Origin: Hyphomonas sp. CY54-11-8
Lineage (GTDB): Bacteria > Pseudomonadota > Alphaproteobacteria > Caulobacterales > Hyphomonadaceae
Assembly (NCBI RefSeq): GCF_000682735.1
Contig: NZ_AWFD01000001.1
Location: forward strand, 124,001-188,000
Direction of reading: 5' to 3'
Length of the DNA stretch: 64,000 nt
Shown here: piece by piece, positions 54,432 through 63,363 of the stretch
Layout: each line of letters starts with the position of its first letter
How positions within the stretch are numbered: position 1 is the first letter of the stretch
The notes under the pieces: generated by a model
Seen by the model: only the letters and a program-made list of their open reading frames with translations
What the model was told of the DNA's origin: nothing
Databases searched by the model: none
Position numbers and translations under genes: made by a program

Positions 54432-55043
54432 ATGATCCGAACTGCCTCCCTCGCTTCAATCCTCGCGCTCCTGCCGGCTGCGGCCACAGCCCAGCAAACT
54501 TCCAACGCCCCGATGGCGGCAAAATCCGCCGAAGCAGAACGCGCGGCCATGGCCGAGGAGATGCGCGTCGGCCCCGTCGTTGGCCAGCCGGCTCCGGCGG
54601 TCTCTGTCACCGGGCCGAAGGGTGAGGTTCGCTTCACCGATCTGGCGGGGGAGAAGGGGACGGTCGTCGCCTTTTTCCGGTCTGCCGACTGGTGCCCTTA
54701 CTGCAAGAAGCAACTGATCGACCTGAAAGAAGCGGCTGCCCCGCTGGCCGACGATGGCTGGACGCTGATCGGCGTGTCCTATGATCCGCCCGAAACCCTC
54801 GCGGACTTCAAGGCTGCGAAGGACCTGCCATATGGCCTCTATTCCGATGTCGGGTCTGCCGCCATCGATGCTTTCGACCTGCGCAATCCGGACGTCCCGG
54901 CGGGGTCGCGCTATGACGGTATTCCGCATCCGGCCATCATCTTCATCGCGGCCGATGGCACGGTGAAGGCCGTCATGCGGGAAGAAGGCTACAAGGACCG
55001 TCCGGCCGTCGATGCGATCATGGAACTCGCTGCGGTGCTCTGA
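54432..55043 (+). CDS. AhpC/TSA-type redoxin, secreted
   Basis: 204 residues from ATG 54432, placed correctly behind an aaaagga ribosome site; ATG 54426 sits too close to it. An N-terminal signal peptide ends near ATAQQ (about residue 20). The thioredoxin-like active site is SADWCPYCKKQL (CPYC, about residue 90), in the redoxin/AhpC-TSA fold with FTDLAGEKGTVVAFF. Probably a periplasmic thiol-disulfide enzyme; the CxxC pair fits a TlpA-like reductant better than a 1-Cys peroxiredoxin. Confidence 0.85.
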   Translation: MIRTASLASILALLPAAATAQQTSNAPMAAKSAEAERAAMAEEMRVGPVVGQPAPAVSVTGPKGEVRFTDLAGEKGTVVAFFRSADWCPYCKKQLIDLKEAAAPLADDGWTLIGVSYDPPETLADFKAAKDLPYGLYSDVGSAAIDAFDLRNPDVPAGSRYDGIPHPAIIFIAADGTVKAVMREEGYKDRPAVDAIMELAAVL

Positions 55044-55113
55044 TCTTTCGCAGCGGGTTTCAAGTCTCACCGGAATGGCCTAGCGTCCGCGCAAGCCATT
55101 CCGGAGAGACCTG

Positions 55114-56544
55114 ATGAGACTGATCGCCATTGCCGCCCTCGGGGCGCTCGCCGCCAGCCACACATTTGTCGCGACCGCCGAGGAGACTGCCGACCGCGAG
55201 GCGCAGGTCCTGGAAACCGCGACATCACTGGCGAATGCCGGCACGTGGGACAATGTCGGCCTGCAATTCGTCGAGGACCTGACGACGGAAATCGGCCCGC
55301 GCCTTGCCGGGTCTCCGGATGAGAAACGTGCGCGCGACTGGGCTGTCGCGCAGCTTACCGGAATGGGTTTCTCGAATGTCCATGTCGAAGATTTCACCGT
55401 ACCGTACTGGAAACGCACGCATGAGACTGCGCATGTGGTGGGGACGAGCGCCCAGCCGCTGATCATCACGGCACTCGGCGGCAGTGCACCGACACCGGAA
55501 GGCGGCCTGGAAGCCGACATTGTCCGGTTCGAATTGCTGGCCGACATGCAAGCCGCCGATGATGCGGACGTTGCCGGCAAGATCGTTTTCATCGACGAAT
55601 ACATGACCCGCACCCAGACGGGCGCGGGCTACGGCCTGGCCGTTGCGAAACGCGCAGCCTGTCCGAAAGCGGCAGCGGCAAAGGGCGCTGTAGCCTGCCT
55701 GATCCGCTCTGTCGGCACCGACCATTTCCGGCGTCCCCACACGGGCGGGATTGACCGGCGCGGACCGGACGGCGTGGCCAAACCAATGGGCCCAATCCCG
55801 GCAGCGGCTCTGTCCGCACCGGATGCCGACCAACTGGCCCGCCTGCTGGAGCGGGGACCGGTGACGGTCAATCTCGACATCGGTGTTGAGACGGCGGATG
55901 CTGCGCCTTCCGGAAATGTGATTGCGGAAGTCGAGGGCGGTGCAAACAAGGACGAGATCGTGCTGATCAGCTGCCACCTCGATTCCTGGGACCTTGGCAC
56001 CGGCGCCATTGATGACGGGGCTGGATGCGGCATTGTGGTCGGCGCTGCCAAGCTGATCGACCAGTTGCCCGGCAAGCCGGACCGGACGATCCGCGTCGTG
56101 CTTTACGGGTCTGAAGAGATTGGCCTGTTCGGCGGTGATGCCTATGCCCGTCAGCATGCGGATGAGCTGGACAAGCATGTCCTCGCCGCCGAGAGCGATC
56201 ATGGCGCGAGCTATATCTGGCAGTTCCAGACGAAGTTCGGCGAAGGCGCGCTGGACTATGCCAAGAAGATCCAGGGCGTTCTTGCCCGGTATGGCGTGGC
56301 ACCGGGGGACAATCTGGCAGGCGGCGGTCCGGATATCGGCGTGCTCGCCCGCTCCGGTGTGCCGGTCGTGACCCCTGCGCAGGATGGCTGGGACTATTTC
56401 GACTACCACCACACGCCGGACGACACGTTCGACAAGATCGATCCGGATGCCTTCCGCCAGAATGTCAGCGTCTATGCGGCGTTCGCCTATATCGCGGCAG
56501 ACGCCGGCTGGGATTTCCGCAAGCCGGCCGAAACCGAAGAATAG
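55114..56544 (+). CDS. M28 family zinc aminopeptidase
   Basis: 476 residues with a signal peptide (to about residue 22). Zinc ligands: HLDSWDLGTGAIDDGAG (His, bridging Asp; about residue 290), GSEEIGLFGG (catalytic Glu-Glu), ESDHGAS, and the terminal His in YHHTPDDTFD. A PA-type insert with KIVFIDEYM precedes the catalytic domain. Typical secreted aminopeptidase used in peptide feeding. The next gene begins 6 bp later. Confidence 0.92.
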   Translation: MRLIAIAALGALAASHTFVATAEETADREAQVLETATSLANAGTWDNVGLQFVEDLTTEIGPRLAGSPDEKRARDWAVAQLTGMGFSNVHVEDFTVPYWKRTHETAHVVGTSAQPLIITALGGSAPTPEGGLEADIVRFELLADMQAADDADVAGKIVFIDEYMTRTQTGAGYGLAVAKRAACPKAAAAKGAVACLIRSVGTDHFRRPHTGGIDRRGPDGVAKPMGPIPAAALSAPDADQLARLLERGPVTVNLDIGVETADAAPSGNVIAEVEGGANKDEIVLISCHLDSWDLGTGAIDDGAGCGIVVGAAKLIDQLPGKPDRTIRVVLYGSEEIGLFGGDAYARQHADELDKHVLAAESDHGASYIWQFQTKFGEGALDYAKKIQGVLARYGVAPGDNLAGGGPDIGVLARSGVPVVTPAQDGWDYFDYHHTPDDTFDKIDPDAFRQNVSVYAAFAYIAADAGWDFRKPAETEE

Positions 56545-56550
56545 TCGCCC

Positions 56551-57081
56551 ATGGTGCCGCGTGAGCGGATCGGCCCGGCCCTCATGGCGGTGCAGGAAGG
56601 GTTGAAGCTGGCCCGGCGGGAACTGGCCGGGAGCCAGACCGATCCGCCCCGCCGTCGGTGGGTGCCCGTTGCGCTCGTCTCGGCGCTTCAGGCCGGTCTG
56701 GTTGCGGCCCTTTCCGGCTATGAAAGTGCGGGGGAGGGGGATGTCACAGACCCCGCCCAGCCGGACCGGTTTGCCCCGATCGCGCTTTTGCTGCGCCGGG
56801 CCCGGTCAACGAAGTATCTCAATCCACCGGAATTGCTGGAACTGCCCCGACGCGTGGTGCGGGATATCGAAACGGTCGTGACCGCCCGTAACATCGTGCT
56901 GCATGGCCCGGATAGGGTGAAGATTCCGGAAGTGAACGATGCGTTCCGTTCTGTCCTGCAGGTGTTGCAACAGATCTGCCTGACCCACCCCTCCTTTCCA
57001 GTGGAAGGGCATGGGGTGATCCTCTCTCTCATCCGGGATGAAATTTGCGCACTTGAAAGACTGCTGGCCCCGACTGGTTAA
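56551..57081 (+). CDS. Unknown protein with a HEPN-like R-x4-H motif
   Basis: 176 residues. An N-terminal helix (WVPVALVSALQAGLVAALSG) and later helices end in TARNIVLHGP (Arg113, Asn114, His118), the R-N-x3-H pattern of HEPN domains, which include RNA-cutting toxins. No nucleotidyltransferase antitoxin partner is adjacent, so a housekeeping HEPN or a chance match is possible. It lies between an M28 peptidase and envC, in the place where rsfS/rlmH would be expected. Function is otherwise unknown. Confidence 0.7.
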   Translation: MVPRERIGPALMAVQEGLKLARRELAGSQTDPPRRRWVPVALVSALQAGLVAALSGYESAGEGDVTDPAQPDRFAPIALLLRRARSTKYLNPPELLELPRRVVRDIETVVTARNIVLHGPDRVKIPEVNDAFRSVLQVLQQICLTHPSFPVEGHGVILSLIRDEICALERLLAPTG

Positions 57082-57116
57082 TGTGCAGGTCATGATCTTT
57101 CGGCAAGACTGGACGG

Positions 57117-58352
57117 ATGATGCCCGATTCCCGCGCATACAGCTTCGGCGCCCGTGTTTTCCGGGCCATGGCACCGGCGGTCTCGCTGTTGCTGCTGGCA
57201 GCGGCTGCGCCGGACACATTCTCGCGTGAAGAGCTGGAAGCGCTTGAGTTGGAAAAGCGGGTGGCGGAGCAGAAACTCGCCGCACTCCAGGCCAGCGGCG
57301 AGGATGCCCGGAAAGACATCGACAATGTCGATGCGGAGCTGATCGCCGCGGCGATGGAAACGCGCCGGCGCGAAGAGCAGGCGGCGGAAGCCGAAAAGAG
57401 CCTCGCCGATCTCGGCACGCGGCGCATCACCGCCCAGATGCGCCTGCTGGAGGATCAGCAGGCGCTCGAAGACCTTCTCGCAGCACTTGCGGCCTCGAAC
57501 CGGCGCAAACCGCCGGCCCTGGTCATCTCGCCCGGCAAGGCGAACACCGCTGTGCGCCGTGCCATCCTGATGAGCGAAACCACGCCGCGCCTCGCGGCAC
57601 GAACGGAAACCGTGCGCGCTGAAATCGACGAACTGAACGCGCTGGAACGCCGGATTCGCGGCGAAAAGGCCCGTCTGGAGGCCGCTGAGGCGACGCTTGC
57701 GCTCAAACAGGTCGAGATTGAACGCCTCGCCGCCGCCAAGCGGGGCGCCTTTGAAGACCTGTCTGGCGACATTGCGCGGCTGAGGTCCCGCACGGCGGAA
57801 CTGGGCGCGCAGGCAGATACGCTGCGCGGCCTGCTGAGCGCACTCGAATCCGCCGCCCCGTCGGCGCCGGGCGTGAAACCGGCGCTCCGGCCGCGGCTTG
57901 TGGCTGCCTCGCCGAGTTCGCCGAAACCGAAGCCGATTTCCCCGTCCACCCGGCCGCTTGGCAAGGCCGCTCTCGGCGCGCTGCAACAGCCTGTCGCGGG
58001 CAATGTGCTGCATTCCTTCGGCGACAGGCTTCCCGCGGGCGGAAAGGCGGAATGGGTCACGTTTTCAACGCGGAGCGAGGCGCAGGTCACCGCGCCGATC
58101 TCCGGAACGGTGGAATATGCCCGCCCGTTCCGCTCCTACGGCATGATGCTAATTTTGCGGACGAGTGACGGATACCATGTTATCCTTTCCGGAATGAGCC
58201 GAATTTACGTCACCGAAGGCCAGAATGTTGCCACGGGCGAGCCAGTTGGCCGCATGCCGGTCCGGTCTGACCCGCCTCCGGAACTCAATATGGAATTGAG
58301 ACTTGGCGATACGGTGATGAATCCGGCAGACTGGTTACCGCGCCGTGGATAA
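57117..58352 (+). CDS. envC: EnvC-type murein hydrolase activator with degenerate LytM domain
   Basis: Activates amidases at division by relieving autoinhibition. 411 residues: signal peptide (about 15-32), two long coiled coils (about 37-110 and 160-245), a Pro/Ser linker, and a C-terminal LytM/M23-like fold (about 290-405). The zinc ligands of active M23 enzymes are missing: AEWVTFST replaces HxGxD, and PELNMELR replaces HLHFE. This is as expected for EnvC. ctpA follows after 27 bp. Confidence 0.9.
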   Translation: MMPDSRAYSFGARVFRAMAPAVSLLLLAAAAPDTFSREELEALELEKRVAEQKLAALQASGEDARKDIDNVDAELIAAAMETRRREEQAAEAEKSLADLGTRRITAQMRLLEDQQALEDLLAALAASNRRKPPALVISPGKANTAVRRAILMSETTPRLAARTETVRAEIDELNALERRIRGEKARLEAAEATLALKQVEIERLAAAKRGAFEDLSGDIARLRSRTAELGAQADTLRGLLSALESAAPSAPGVKPALRPRLVAASPSSPKPKPISPSTRPLGKAALGALQQPVAGNVLHSFGDRLPAGGKAEWVTFSTRSEAQVTAPISGTVEYARPFRSYGMMLILRTSDGYHVILSGMSRIYVTEGQNVATGEPVGRMPVRSDPPPELNMELRLGDTVMNPADWLPRRG

Positions 58353-58379
58353 GGTCGCGTAAGAGGAGAGGTTTGGGAC

Positions 58380-59711
58380 ATGCGTTCATTGCTGATTGGC
58401 ACCGGGGTAGGTTTGATACTCGGAGCAACCGCCGTCGGTCTGTCCGCTATTGCCGCTCCTCAGGAACCCGCCCCGCAAAGCGATCCGCGTACCGTTACCT
58501 ACCAGCAACTCGAACTTTTTGCTGAAATCCTCGCCCGCGCCCGCCAGGACTATGTGACCGAAATCGACGAGCCGGAAGCGATGGAAGCCGCCATTAACGG
58601 CATGCTGACCTCACTGGACCCGCATTCGGGCTATCTCAATGCCGAAGATTTCAAGTCCATGCAGGTCCAGACCTCGGGCGAATATGGCGGCCTCGGCATC
58701 GAAGTGATGATGGAAGATGGCTTCGTGAAAGTCATCTCGCCGATGGACGACACGCCGGCAAGCCGGGCCGGCCTGCAGCCGGGCGACCTGATCACTGCCA
58801 TCGACAGCAAGCCGATCATCGGCCTGACGCTGAATGAAGCCGTCAAGCAGATGCGCGGCGAGAAGGGCACCCAGATCGAGATCACGGTGCTGCGCGAAGG
58901 GGAAGACCCATTCGATGTGACGCTGACCCGTGAAGTGATTGAGCAGAAGTCCGTGACTTGGCAGCTCGATGACAACGACATCGGCTATATCCGTATTTCG
59001 ACTTTCAACGAACGCACCACGCCGCTGCTGGAAGCGGCCGTGAACGGCATTTCCGAGGAAACTGGCGGCCGGCCGCGTGGCATTATCCTGGACCTGCGCA
59101 ACAATGGCGGCGGTTTGCTGGATCAGGCCGTGTCGGTCAGCGACGTGTTCCTGTCGGGCGGCGAGGTCGTCTCCACGCAGGGGCGCCGCTCGGTCGATAT
59201 GGAAAGCTATATGGCGCACAATGGCGAAGTGTTCAAAGGCGTGCCGATGATCGTACTGATCAATGGCGGGTCGGCTTCGGCATCCGAAATCGTAGCTGGC
59301 GCCCTGCAGGATCGCCGCCGTGCGACCATCGTCGGCACGACCAGCTTCGGCAAAGGCTCGGTCCAGACGGTCATCCCGCTGGGCGCTGATCGCGGTGCGC
59401 TGCGTCTGACCACGGCGCGTTACTACACCCCATCCGGCCATTCGATCCAGGCGCTGGGAATCGAGCCGGATGTCACGATCTCTCAGGCCCGCCTGACGGA
59501 GGAGGAGCTTGCGAAGATCAAGCGCTTCTCAGAGGCAGACCTGCCGCATGCGCTGCAAAACGAGGAAGGCGCTGCGCGCCGGGCCCTTGCCATGCCGGAC
59601 GAGCAACCGCCTGAAGATTACAAGGGCGAGGACTTCCAGCTGGACCGCGCAAAGCAGATGCTGAAGGACGGCACGATCACGGCCAGCACCGGCCTGAAGC
59701 GGGCTGGATAA
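58380..59711 (+). CDS. ctpA: Carboxy-terminal processing protease (S41)
   Basis: 443 residues. Signal segment (about 1-24), PDZ domain (about 100-180, YGGLGIEVMMEDGFVKVISP), and an S41 catalytic domain with NGGSASASEIVAGALQD (nucleophile Ser) and GTTSFGKGSVQTVIPL (general-base Lys). Periplasmic processing or degradation of proteins. Downstream of envC as in the conserved alphaproteobacterial cluster. Confidence 0.96.
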   Translation: MRSLLIGTGVGLILGATAVGLSAIAAPQEPAPQSDPRTVTYQQLELFAEILARARQDYVTEIDEPEAMEAAINGMLTSLDPHSGYLNAEDFKSMQVQTSGEYGGLGIEVMMEDGFVKVISPMDDTPASRAGLQPGDLITAIDSKPIIGLTLNEAVKQMRGEKGTQIEITVLREGEDPFDVTLTREVIEQKSVTWQLDDNDIGYIRISTFNERTTPLLEAAVNGISEETGGRPRGIILDLRNNGGGLLDQAVSVSDVFLSGGEVVSTQGRRSVDMESYMAHNGEVFKGVPMIVLINGGSASASEIVAGALQDRRRATIVGTTSFGKGSVQTVIPLGADRGALRLTTARYYTPSGHSIQALGIEPDVTISQARLTEEELAKIKRFSEADLPHALQNEEGAARRALAMPDEQPPEDYKGEDFQLDRAKQMLKDGTITASTGLKRAG

Positions 59712-59719
59712 CAGCAATC

Positions 59720-59748
59720 GGTTAACCTTCGTTTGCAACCTGTTAACC
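59720..59748. repeat. Inverted repeat GGTTAA-N17-TTAACC upstream of the deacetylase gene
   Basis: GGTTAA at 59720-59725 and TTAACC at 59743-59748, 17 bases between, flanked by a further C and G. It is the same layout as at 6727-6755. It lies in the 94-bp gap between ctpA and the deacetylase gene, 57 bp before the ATG. Confidence 0.5.
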
Positions 59749-59805
59749 GGAATGATGCAAATCTGGTCGTTCAGAGTCGACTGGATTTGATTACGAGGTT
59801 GCCAC

Positions 59806-61125
59806 ATGGCAAATCGCCGGGATGCTGAGCCATCACCGCTGCGCGCAGGCGCTGTGCATACGGGTCTCAGCCTGTTGGTGTTTGGCGGAATTGCAGGTGC
59901 GCTGGGCGCCGCCATTATCCTGATGGGCGATCCGTCCGAAGCGAGCCCGAAGCAGACGCTCGCCCTGTTCGACACGCATGATTCTGCTGCCCCGCCACTC
60001 AAGACCCGTTTGAAAACCAATATCGCCACGGCGAGCCTGGCGATCGAAACGCCGGACTATAGCGACGCGGATGGATCCGGCGATCTGCCGGACTTTGGCC
60101 CCGACCTTGGCGTCGAGTCGCCGGATGACATGCTCGTTGCGGCTGCGGACGCTGCGCCGGTCGGGGAAGGGGATGCCGACACGGCCGGCGTGCGCATCAA
60201 TGGCAAGCTGGTGAAGCCCGGCGAATCCTATGGCGATGTCACCAGCATCGTTTCACTGGACCGCGCACCGATTGCGGGCATGACCGAACGCCTGAACGGC
60301 ATGACCCTGCCGCGCATTTCCCCGGATGGCCGCGCCCCGGCGGATGCCTATGCCCGGCCGTTTATCAATCCGGGTAACAAACCGGTTGTTGCGATTGTGG
60401 TCGGCGGGCTCGGCATCAACGCGACACACACCAAATCCGCCATCGACGAATTGCCGCCGGAAGTGACCCTGTCCTTCGCGCCGGATGCGACCAGCCTGCA
60501 GACATGGATCAACCGCGCCCGGGCGGCCGGACATGAAGTGCTGATCGAGACGCCGATGGAAGCTTATGATTACGGCCGGATGAAAATGCATCCGCTGACC
60601 CTGCTGGCCAGTGAGAACGAAGCGCGCAATCAGGCGCGTCTCGAACGGATTCTCAGCCGCTCCACGGGCTATTTTGGCCTGATCAATTCGCAGGGCTCCA
60701 AGATCGGTGATGATGATGCCGCCATGAAGCCGGTCCTAAAGGCCGTGTCGGACCGTGGTCTCGCCTTCATCGACGATGGCAGCCTCGATGCCGGGAACAT
60801 GCAGCAGCTGAGCGGCGAAGCAGGCCTGCGTTATGTGCGTGCGGATTCGGCGATTGACGCGAAACTGTCGGCCGAGGACATCTCGTCTGAATTCATGGAA
60901 CTGGAAAGCCAGGCGCTGGAGCATGGCGCCGCCCTCGGCGCTGGCTATGCGTTCCCGATCACGATCGAGATGGTGAAAACCTGGACGGCAAGCCTTGAGC
61001 AGAAGGGCATAGTCCTGGCGCCGGCGTCCGCGCTGGCGGCGAAGTCCGCAAAGGCAGAAAATCCCGCCGATGATACGGTGCGCACTGGCAGTCTTGAGCC
61101 GGCTCCTGTAAATCCTCACGGGTGA
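59806..61125 (+). CDS. Divergent polysaccharide deacetylase family protein (YibQ type)
   Basis: 439 residues. An N-terminal anchor helix (about residues 18-41), a variable acidic linker (about 45-180), and a C-terminal divergent NodB-like domain starting at VVAIVVGGLGINATHTKSAID with VLIETPMEAYDY and YFGLINSQGSKI. This family sits next to envC and ctpA in many proteobacteria and may be a non-catalytic or altered deacetylase of the envelope. rppH's GTG overlaps its stop. Confidence 0.88.
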   Translation: MANRRDAEPSPLRAGAVHTGLSLLVFGGIAGALGAAIILMGDPSEASPKQTLALFDTHDSAAPPLKTRLKTNIATASLAIETPDYSDADGSGDLPDFGPDLGVESPDDMLVAAADAAPVGEGDADTAGVRINGKLVKPGESYGDVTSIVSLDRAPIAGMTERLNGMTLPRISPDGRAPADAYARPFINPGNKPVVAIVVGGLGINATHTKSAIDELPPEVTLSFAPDATSLQTWINRARAAGHEVLIETPMEAYDYGRMKMHPLTLLASENEARNQARLERILSRSTGYFGLINSQGSKIGDDDAAMKPVLKAVSDRGLAFIDDGSLDAGNMQQLSGEAGLRYVRADSAIDAKLSAEDISSEFMELESQALEHGAALGAGYAFPITIEMVKTWTASLEQKGIVLAPASALAAKSAKAENPADDTVRTGSLEPAPVNPHG

Positions 61126-61637
61126 CACAAGTTAAGCAAGACCCCGAACGCTATCGCGCGAATGTCGGCCTGGCCCTCTTTTCGAAGGCCGGGCACGTCT
61201 TCATTGGCCGGCGTATCAATGGGCGCGGATCCTTCCAGTGGCAGATGCCGCAAGGCGGCGTGGACAAGGGCGAAGCGCCCGACGTCGCAGCGCTGAGGGA
61301 GCTGGAAGAAGAGGTCGGCGTTCCTGCCAAGCTGGTCGATACGCTGGAGGAAACCGAAGACTGGCTGTATTACGATTTCCCGCCGGACCTGAAGAAACGC
61401 CTGCCGGGGCCATACCTTGGCCAGCGGCAGAAATGGTTCGCCTTCCGCTTCAAGGGCTCTGACAGCGATGTGCGGCTGGACCGGCACACGCCCGAATTCG
61501 ATGCGTGGCGCTGGGCCCGGCTCGAAGAGACGCCTTCGCTGGTGGTGCCGTTCAAGCGGGCGGTTTATGCGGAAGTGGCTGAACGCTTCGTGCGCTGGAC
61601 GGAGCCGGTCCTCGGCGGCAAGGTACCACAGGGCTGA
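61122..61637 (+). CDS. rppH: RNA pyrophosphohydrolase (Nudix)
   Basis: Removes pyrophosphate from mRNA 5' ends to trigger decay. 171 residues from GTG 61122, which overlaps the deacetylase stop. YRANVGLALFSKAGHVFIGRR and the Nudix box GGVDKGEAPDVAALRELEEEVG (G-x5-E-x7-REUxEExGU) are intact. The cluster position after envC-ctpA-deacetylase supports the call over other Nudix enzymes. Confidence 0.95.
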   Translation: MTQVKQDPERYRANVGLALFSKAGHVFIGRRINGRGSFQWQMPQGGVDKGEAPDVAALRELEEEVGVPAKLVDTLEETEDWLYYDFPPDLKKRLPGPYLGQRQKWFAFRFKGSDSDVRLDRHTPEFDAWRWARLEETPSLVVPFKRAVYAEVAERFVRWTEPVLGGKVPQG

Positions 61638-61660
61638 ACCCGAAAGAGGGGAGACGTGGC

Positions 61661-62437
61661 ATGGCGAAGACCCTGCTGATGATTCATGGTGTCGGATGCG
61701 GCGGCGATGTGTGGGACCGAATGATCCCCTTCTTCGAAGCCGACGGGTGGACCTGCGAGGCGCCGACGCTGTTTCCAGCCAGACGCGTAAAAGACAACCC
61801 GCCTGCCTCGCTCAGCGAGCTTGGCATTGATGACTACATCTCTGCCATGTCGAAAAAGGCGCAAGAGATAGAAAAGGCGACCGGTAAGAAGCCCGCGGTG
61901 ATCGGCCATTCCATGGGCGGCCTGATCGCGCAGGTGCTGGCGGAGAAGGGGGACGTATCGCAGGCGGTTTTCCTTACGCCCGCCCAGCCAAAGGGCTGCG
62001 CCGTGATCGGGCCGAGCGTGGCGATTACCTTCCTGAACATCCTGATCCAGCAGAACCGCAAGAAGTCCTACAAGGTGTGGCGGACAGGTTTCGATTTCGG
62101 TGTCACCAATTGCGTGCCGAAGCGCCTCCGGGAAGAGATCTATTCCCACGCGCTCTACGATTCCGGCAAGGTCTATGGCGACCTGACCGATGGGGTGGAG
62201 ATCGACGAGTCAAAGATCAGGATCCCCACCCTGACGATTGCTGCCGGAAAGGACCGCGCAACGCTGGCCTCGGCGGTTCGCAAGGTGGGCGAAAAGTACA
62301 AGAACGCGGCGGTCGCCGGAGACTTCATGGAATATCCGAAGAATGGGCACTGGATTGTCGATGAGCCGGGTACGGACAAGGTCGCAGCAGACATTGCCGG
62401 CTGGCTTGCCCGCACGCGCGTGAAAGAAGACGCATGA
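61661..62437 (+). CDS. Alpha/beta hydrolase fold protein
   Basis: 258 residues, no signal peptide. LLMIHGVGCGGDVWDRM is the oxyanion region, VIGHSMGGLIAQVLAE the nucleophile elbow (Ser about residue 84), and KNGHWIVDEPG the catalytic His. Substrate unknown. Overlaps the next gene by 4 bp, so it belongs with the aminotransferase and sulfotransferase-like genes. Confidence 0.87.
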   Translation: MAKTLLMIHGVGCGGDVWDRMIPFFEADGWTCEAPTLFPARRVKDNPPASLSELGIDDYISAMSKKAQEIEKATGKKPAVIGHSMGGLIAQVLAEKGDVSQAVFLTPAQPKGCAVIGPSVAITFLNILIQQNRKKSYKVWRTGFDFGVTNCVPKRLREEIYSHALYDSGKVYGDLTDGVEIDESKIRIPTLTIAAGKDRATLASAVRKVGEKYKNAAVAGDFMEYPKNGHWIVDEPGTDKVAADIAGWLARTRVKEDA

Positions 62438-63363
62438 TGGAAGACGACGCGCACGGCGTACACGACTACCTCACCGATCCGCGTAATGCGGACATACTGA
62501 TTTCGGTGAATGGCGAACTGAAAAAACGGGACGAGGCGGTCGTCTCCGTCTTCGACAGTGGCTACATCTTGGGCGATGGCGTGTGGGAAGGGCTGCGCGT
62601 CATGAATGGTGGGATCGCCTTCCTGCCGGAACATTTGAAACGCCTCTGGGCCGGCGCCAAGACGCTCGATATGGATATCGGCCTGACGAAGGAGGAATTG
62701 ACGGCGCGGCTGGTCGATTGCCTCAAGGCCAATGGCATGGAGGACGGTGTCCACATCCGTCTGATGGTCACCCGCGGCATCAAGAAAACGCCCTATCAGG
62801 GGCCGCGCTTCACGATCACCAAGCCGACCATCGTCATCATACCGGAATACAAGACGCCGGTGCCGGAAATCGTGGAAACCGGGGTCACCCTGTTCACGGT
62901 ACATGTGCGCCGCACGGGGCCTGCGGAACAGGACCAGAAACTGAATTCCCACTCGAAGCTCAACTGTATCCTGGCCTGTATCCAGGCCGACAAGGCTGGC
63001 GCCGACGAAGCGCTGATGCTGGACCCGCTGGGCTTTGTGGCGACCTGCAACTCCACCCATTTCTTCATCGTTTGCGGCGGGGAAGTGTGGACCAGCCCGC
63101 CGGAATACTGCCTCGGCGGCATCACACGCGGAAACATCATCAAGACCTGCCGCGAGATTGGCATCCCGGTGTTCGAGAAGCGGTTTTCCCTGTTCGATGT
63201 CTATTCGGCGGACGAAGCGTTCATCACCGGCACGTTTGCCGGTGTGACGCCGGTGCGAGAGGTGGACGGACGCTCCATCGGCGCGATAGACGGGCCAATC
63301 TCTCGGAAAATCCGTGAGGCTTACAAGGCTATGCAAGCGCGCAGTCTGACCCCGATCGCATGA
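62434..63363 (+). CDS. Class IV (branched-chain/D-amino acid) PLP aminotransferase
   Basis: 309 residues. SVFDSGYILGDGVWEGLRV at the start (typical dimer-interface block), the PLP lysine in LNSHSKLNCIL (about residue 175), and EAFITGTFAGVTPVREVDGR near the end. Fold type IV covers branched-chain aminotransferases, D-alanine aminotransferase and aminodeoxychorismate lyase; the chemistry cannot be chosen by eye. ATGA overlaps link it on both sides to the hydrolase and the sulfotransferase-like gene. Confidence 0.9.
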   Translation: MMEDDAHGVHDYLTDPRNADILISVNGELKKRDEAVVSVFDSGYILGDGVWEGLRVMNGGIAFLPEHLKRLWAGAKTLDMDIGLTKEELTARLVDCLKANGMEDGVHIRLMVTRGIKKTPYQGPRFTITKPTIVIIPEYKTPVPEIVETGVTLFTVHVRRTGPAEQDQKLNSHSKLNCILACIQADKAGADEALMLDPLGFVATCNSTHFFIVCGGEVWTSPPEYCLGGITRGNIIKTCREIGIPVFEKRFSLFDVYSADEAFITGTFAGVTPVREVDGRSIGAIDGPISRKIREAYKAMQARSLTPIA

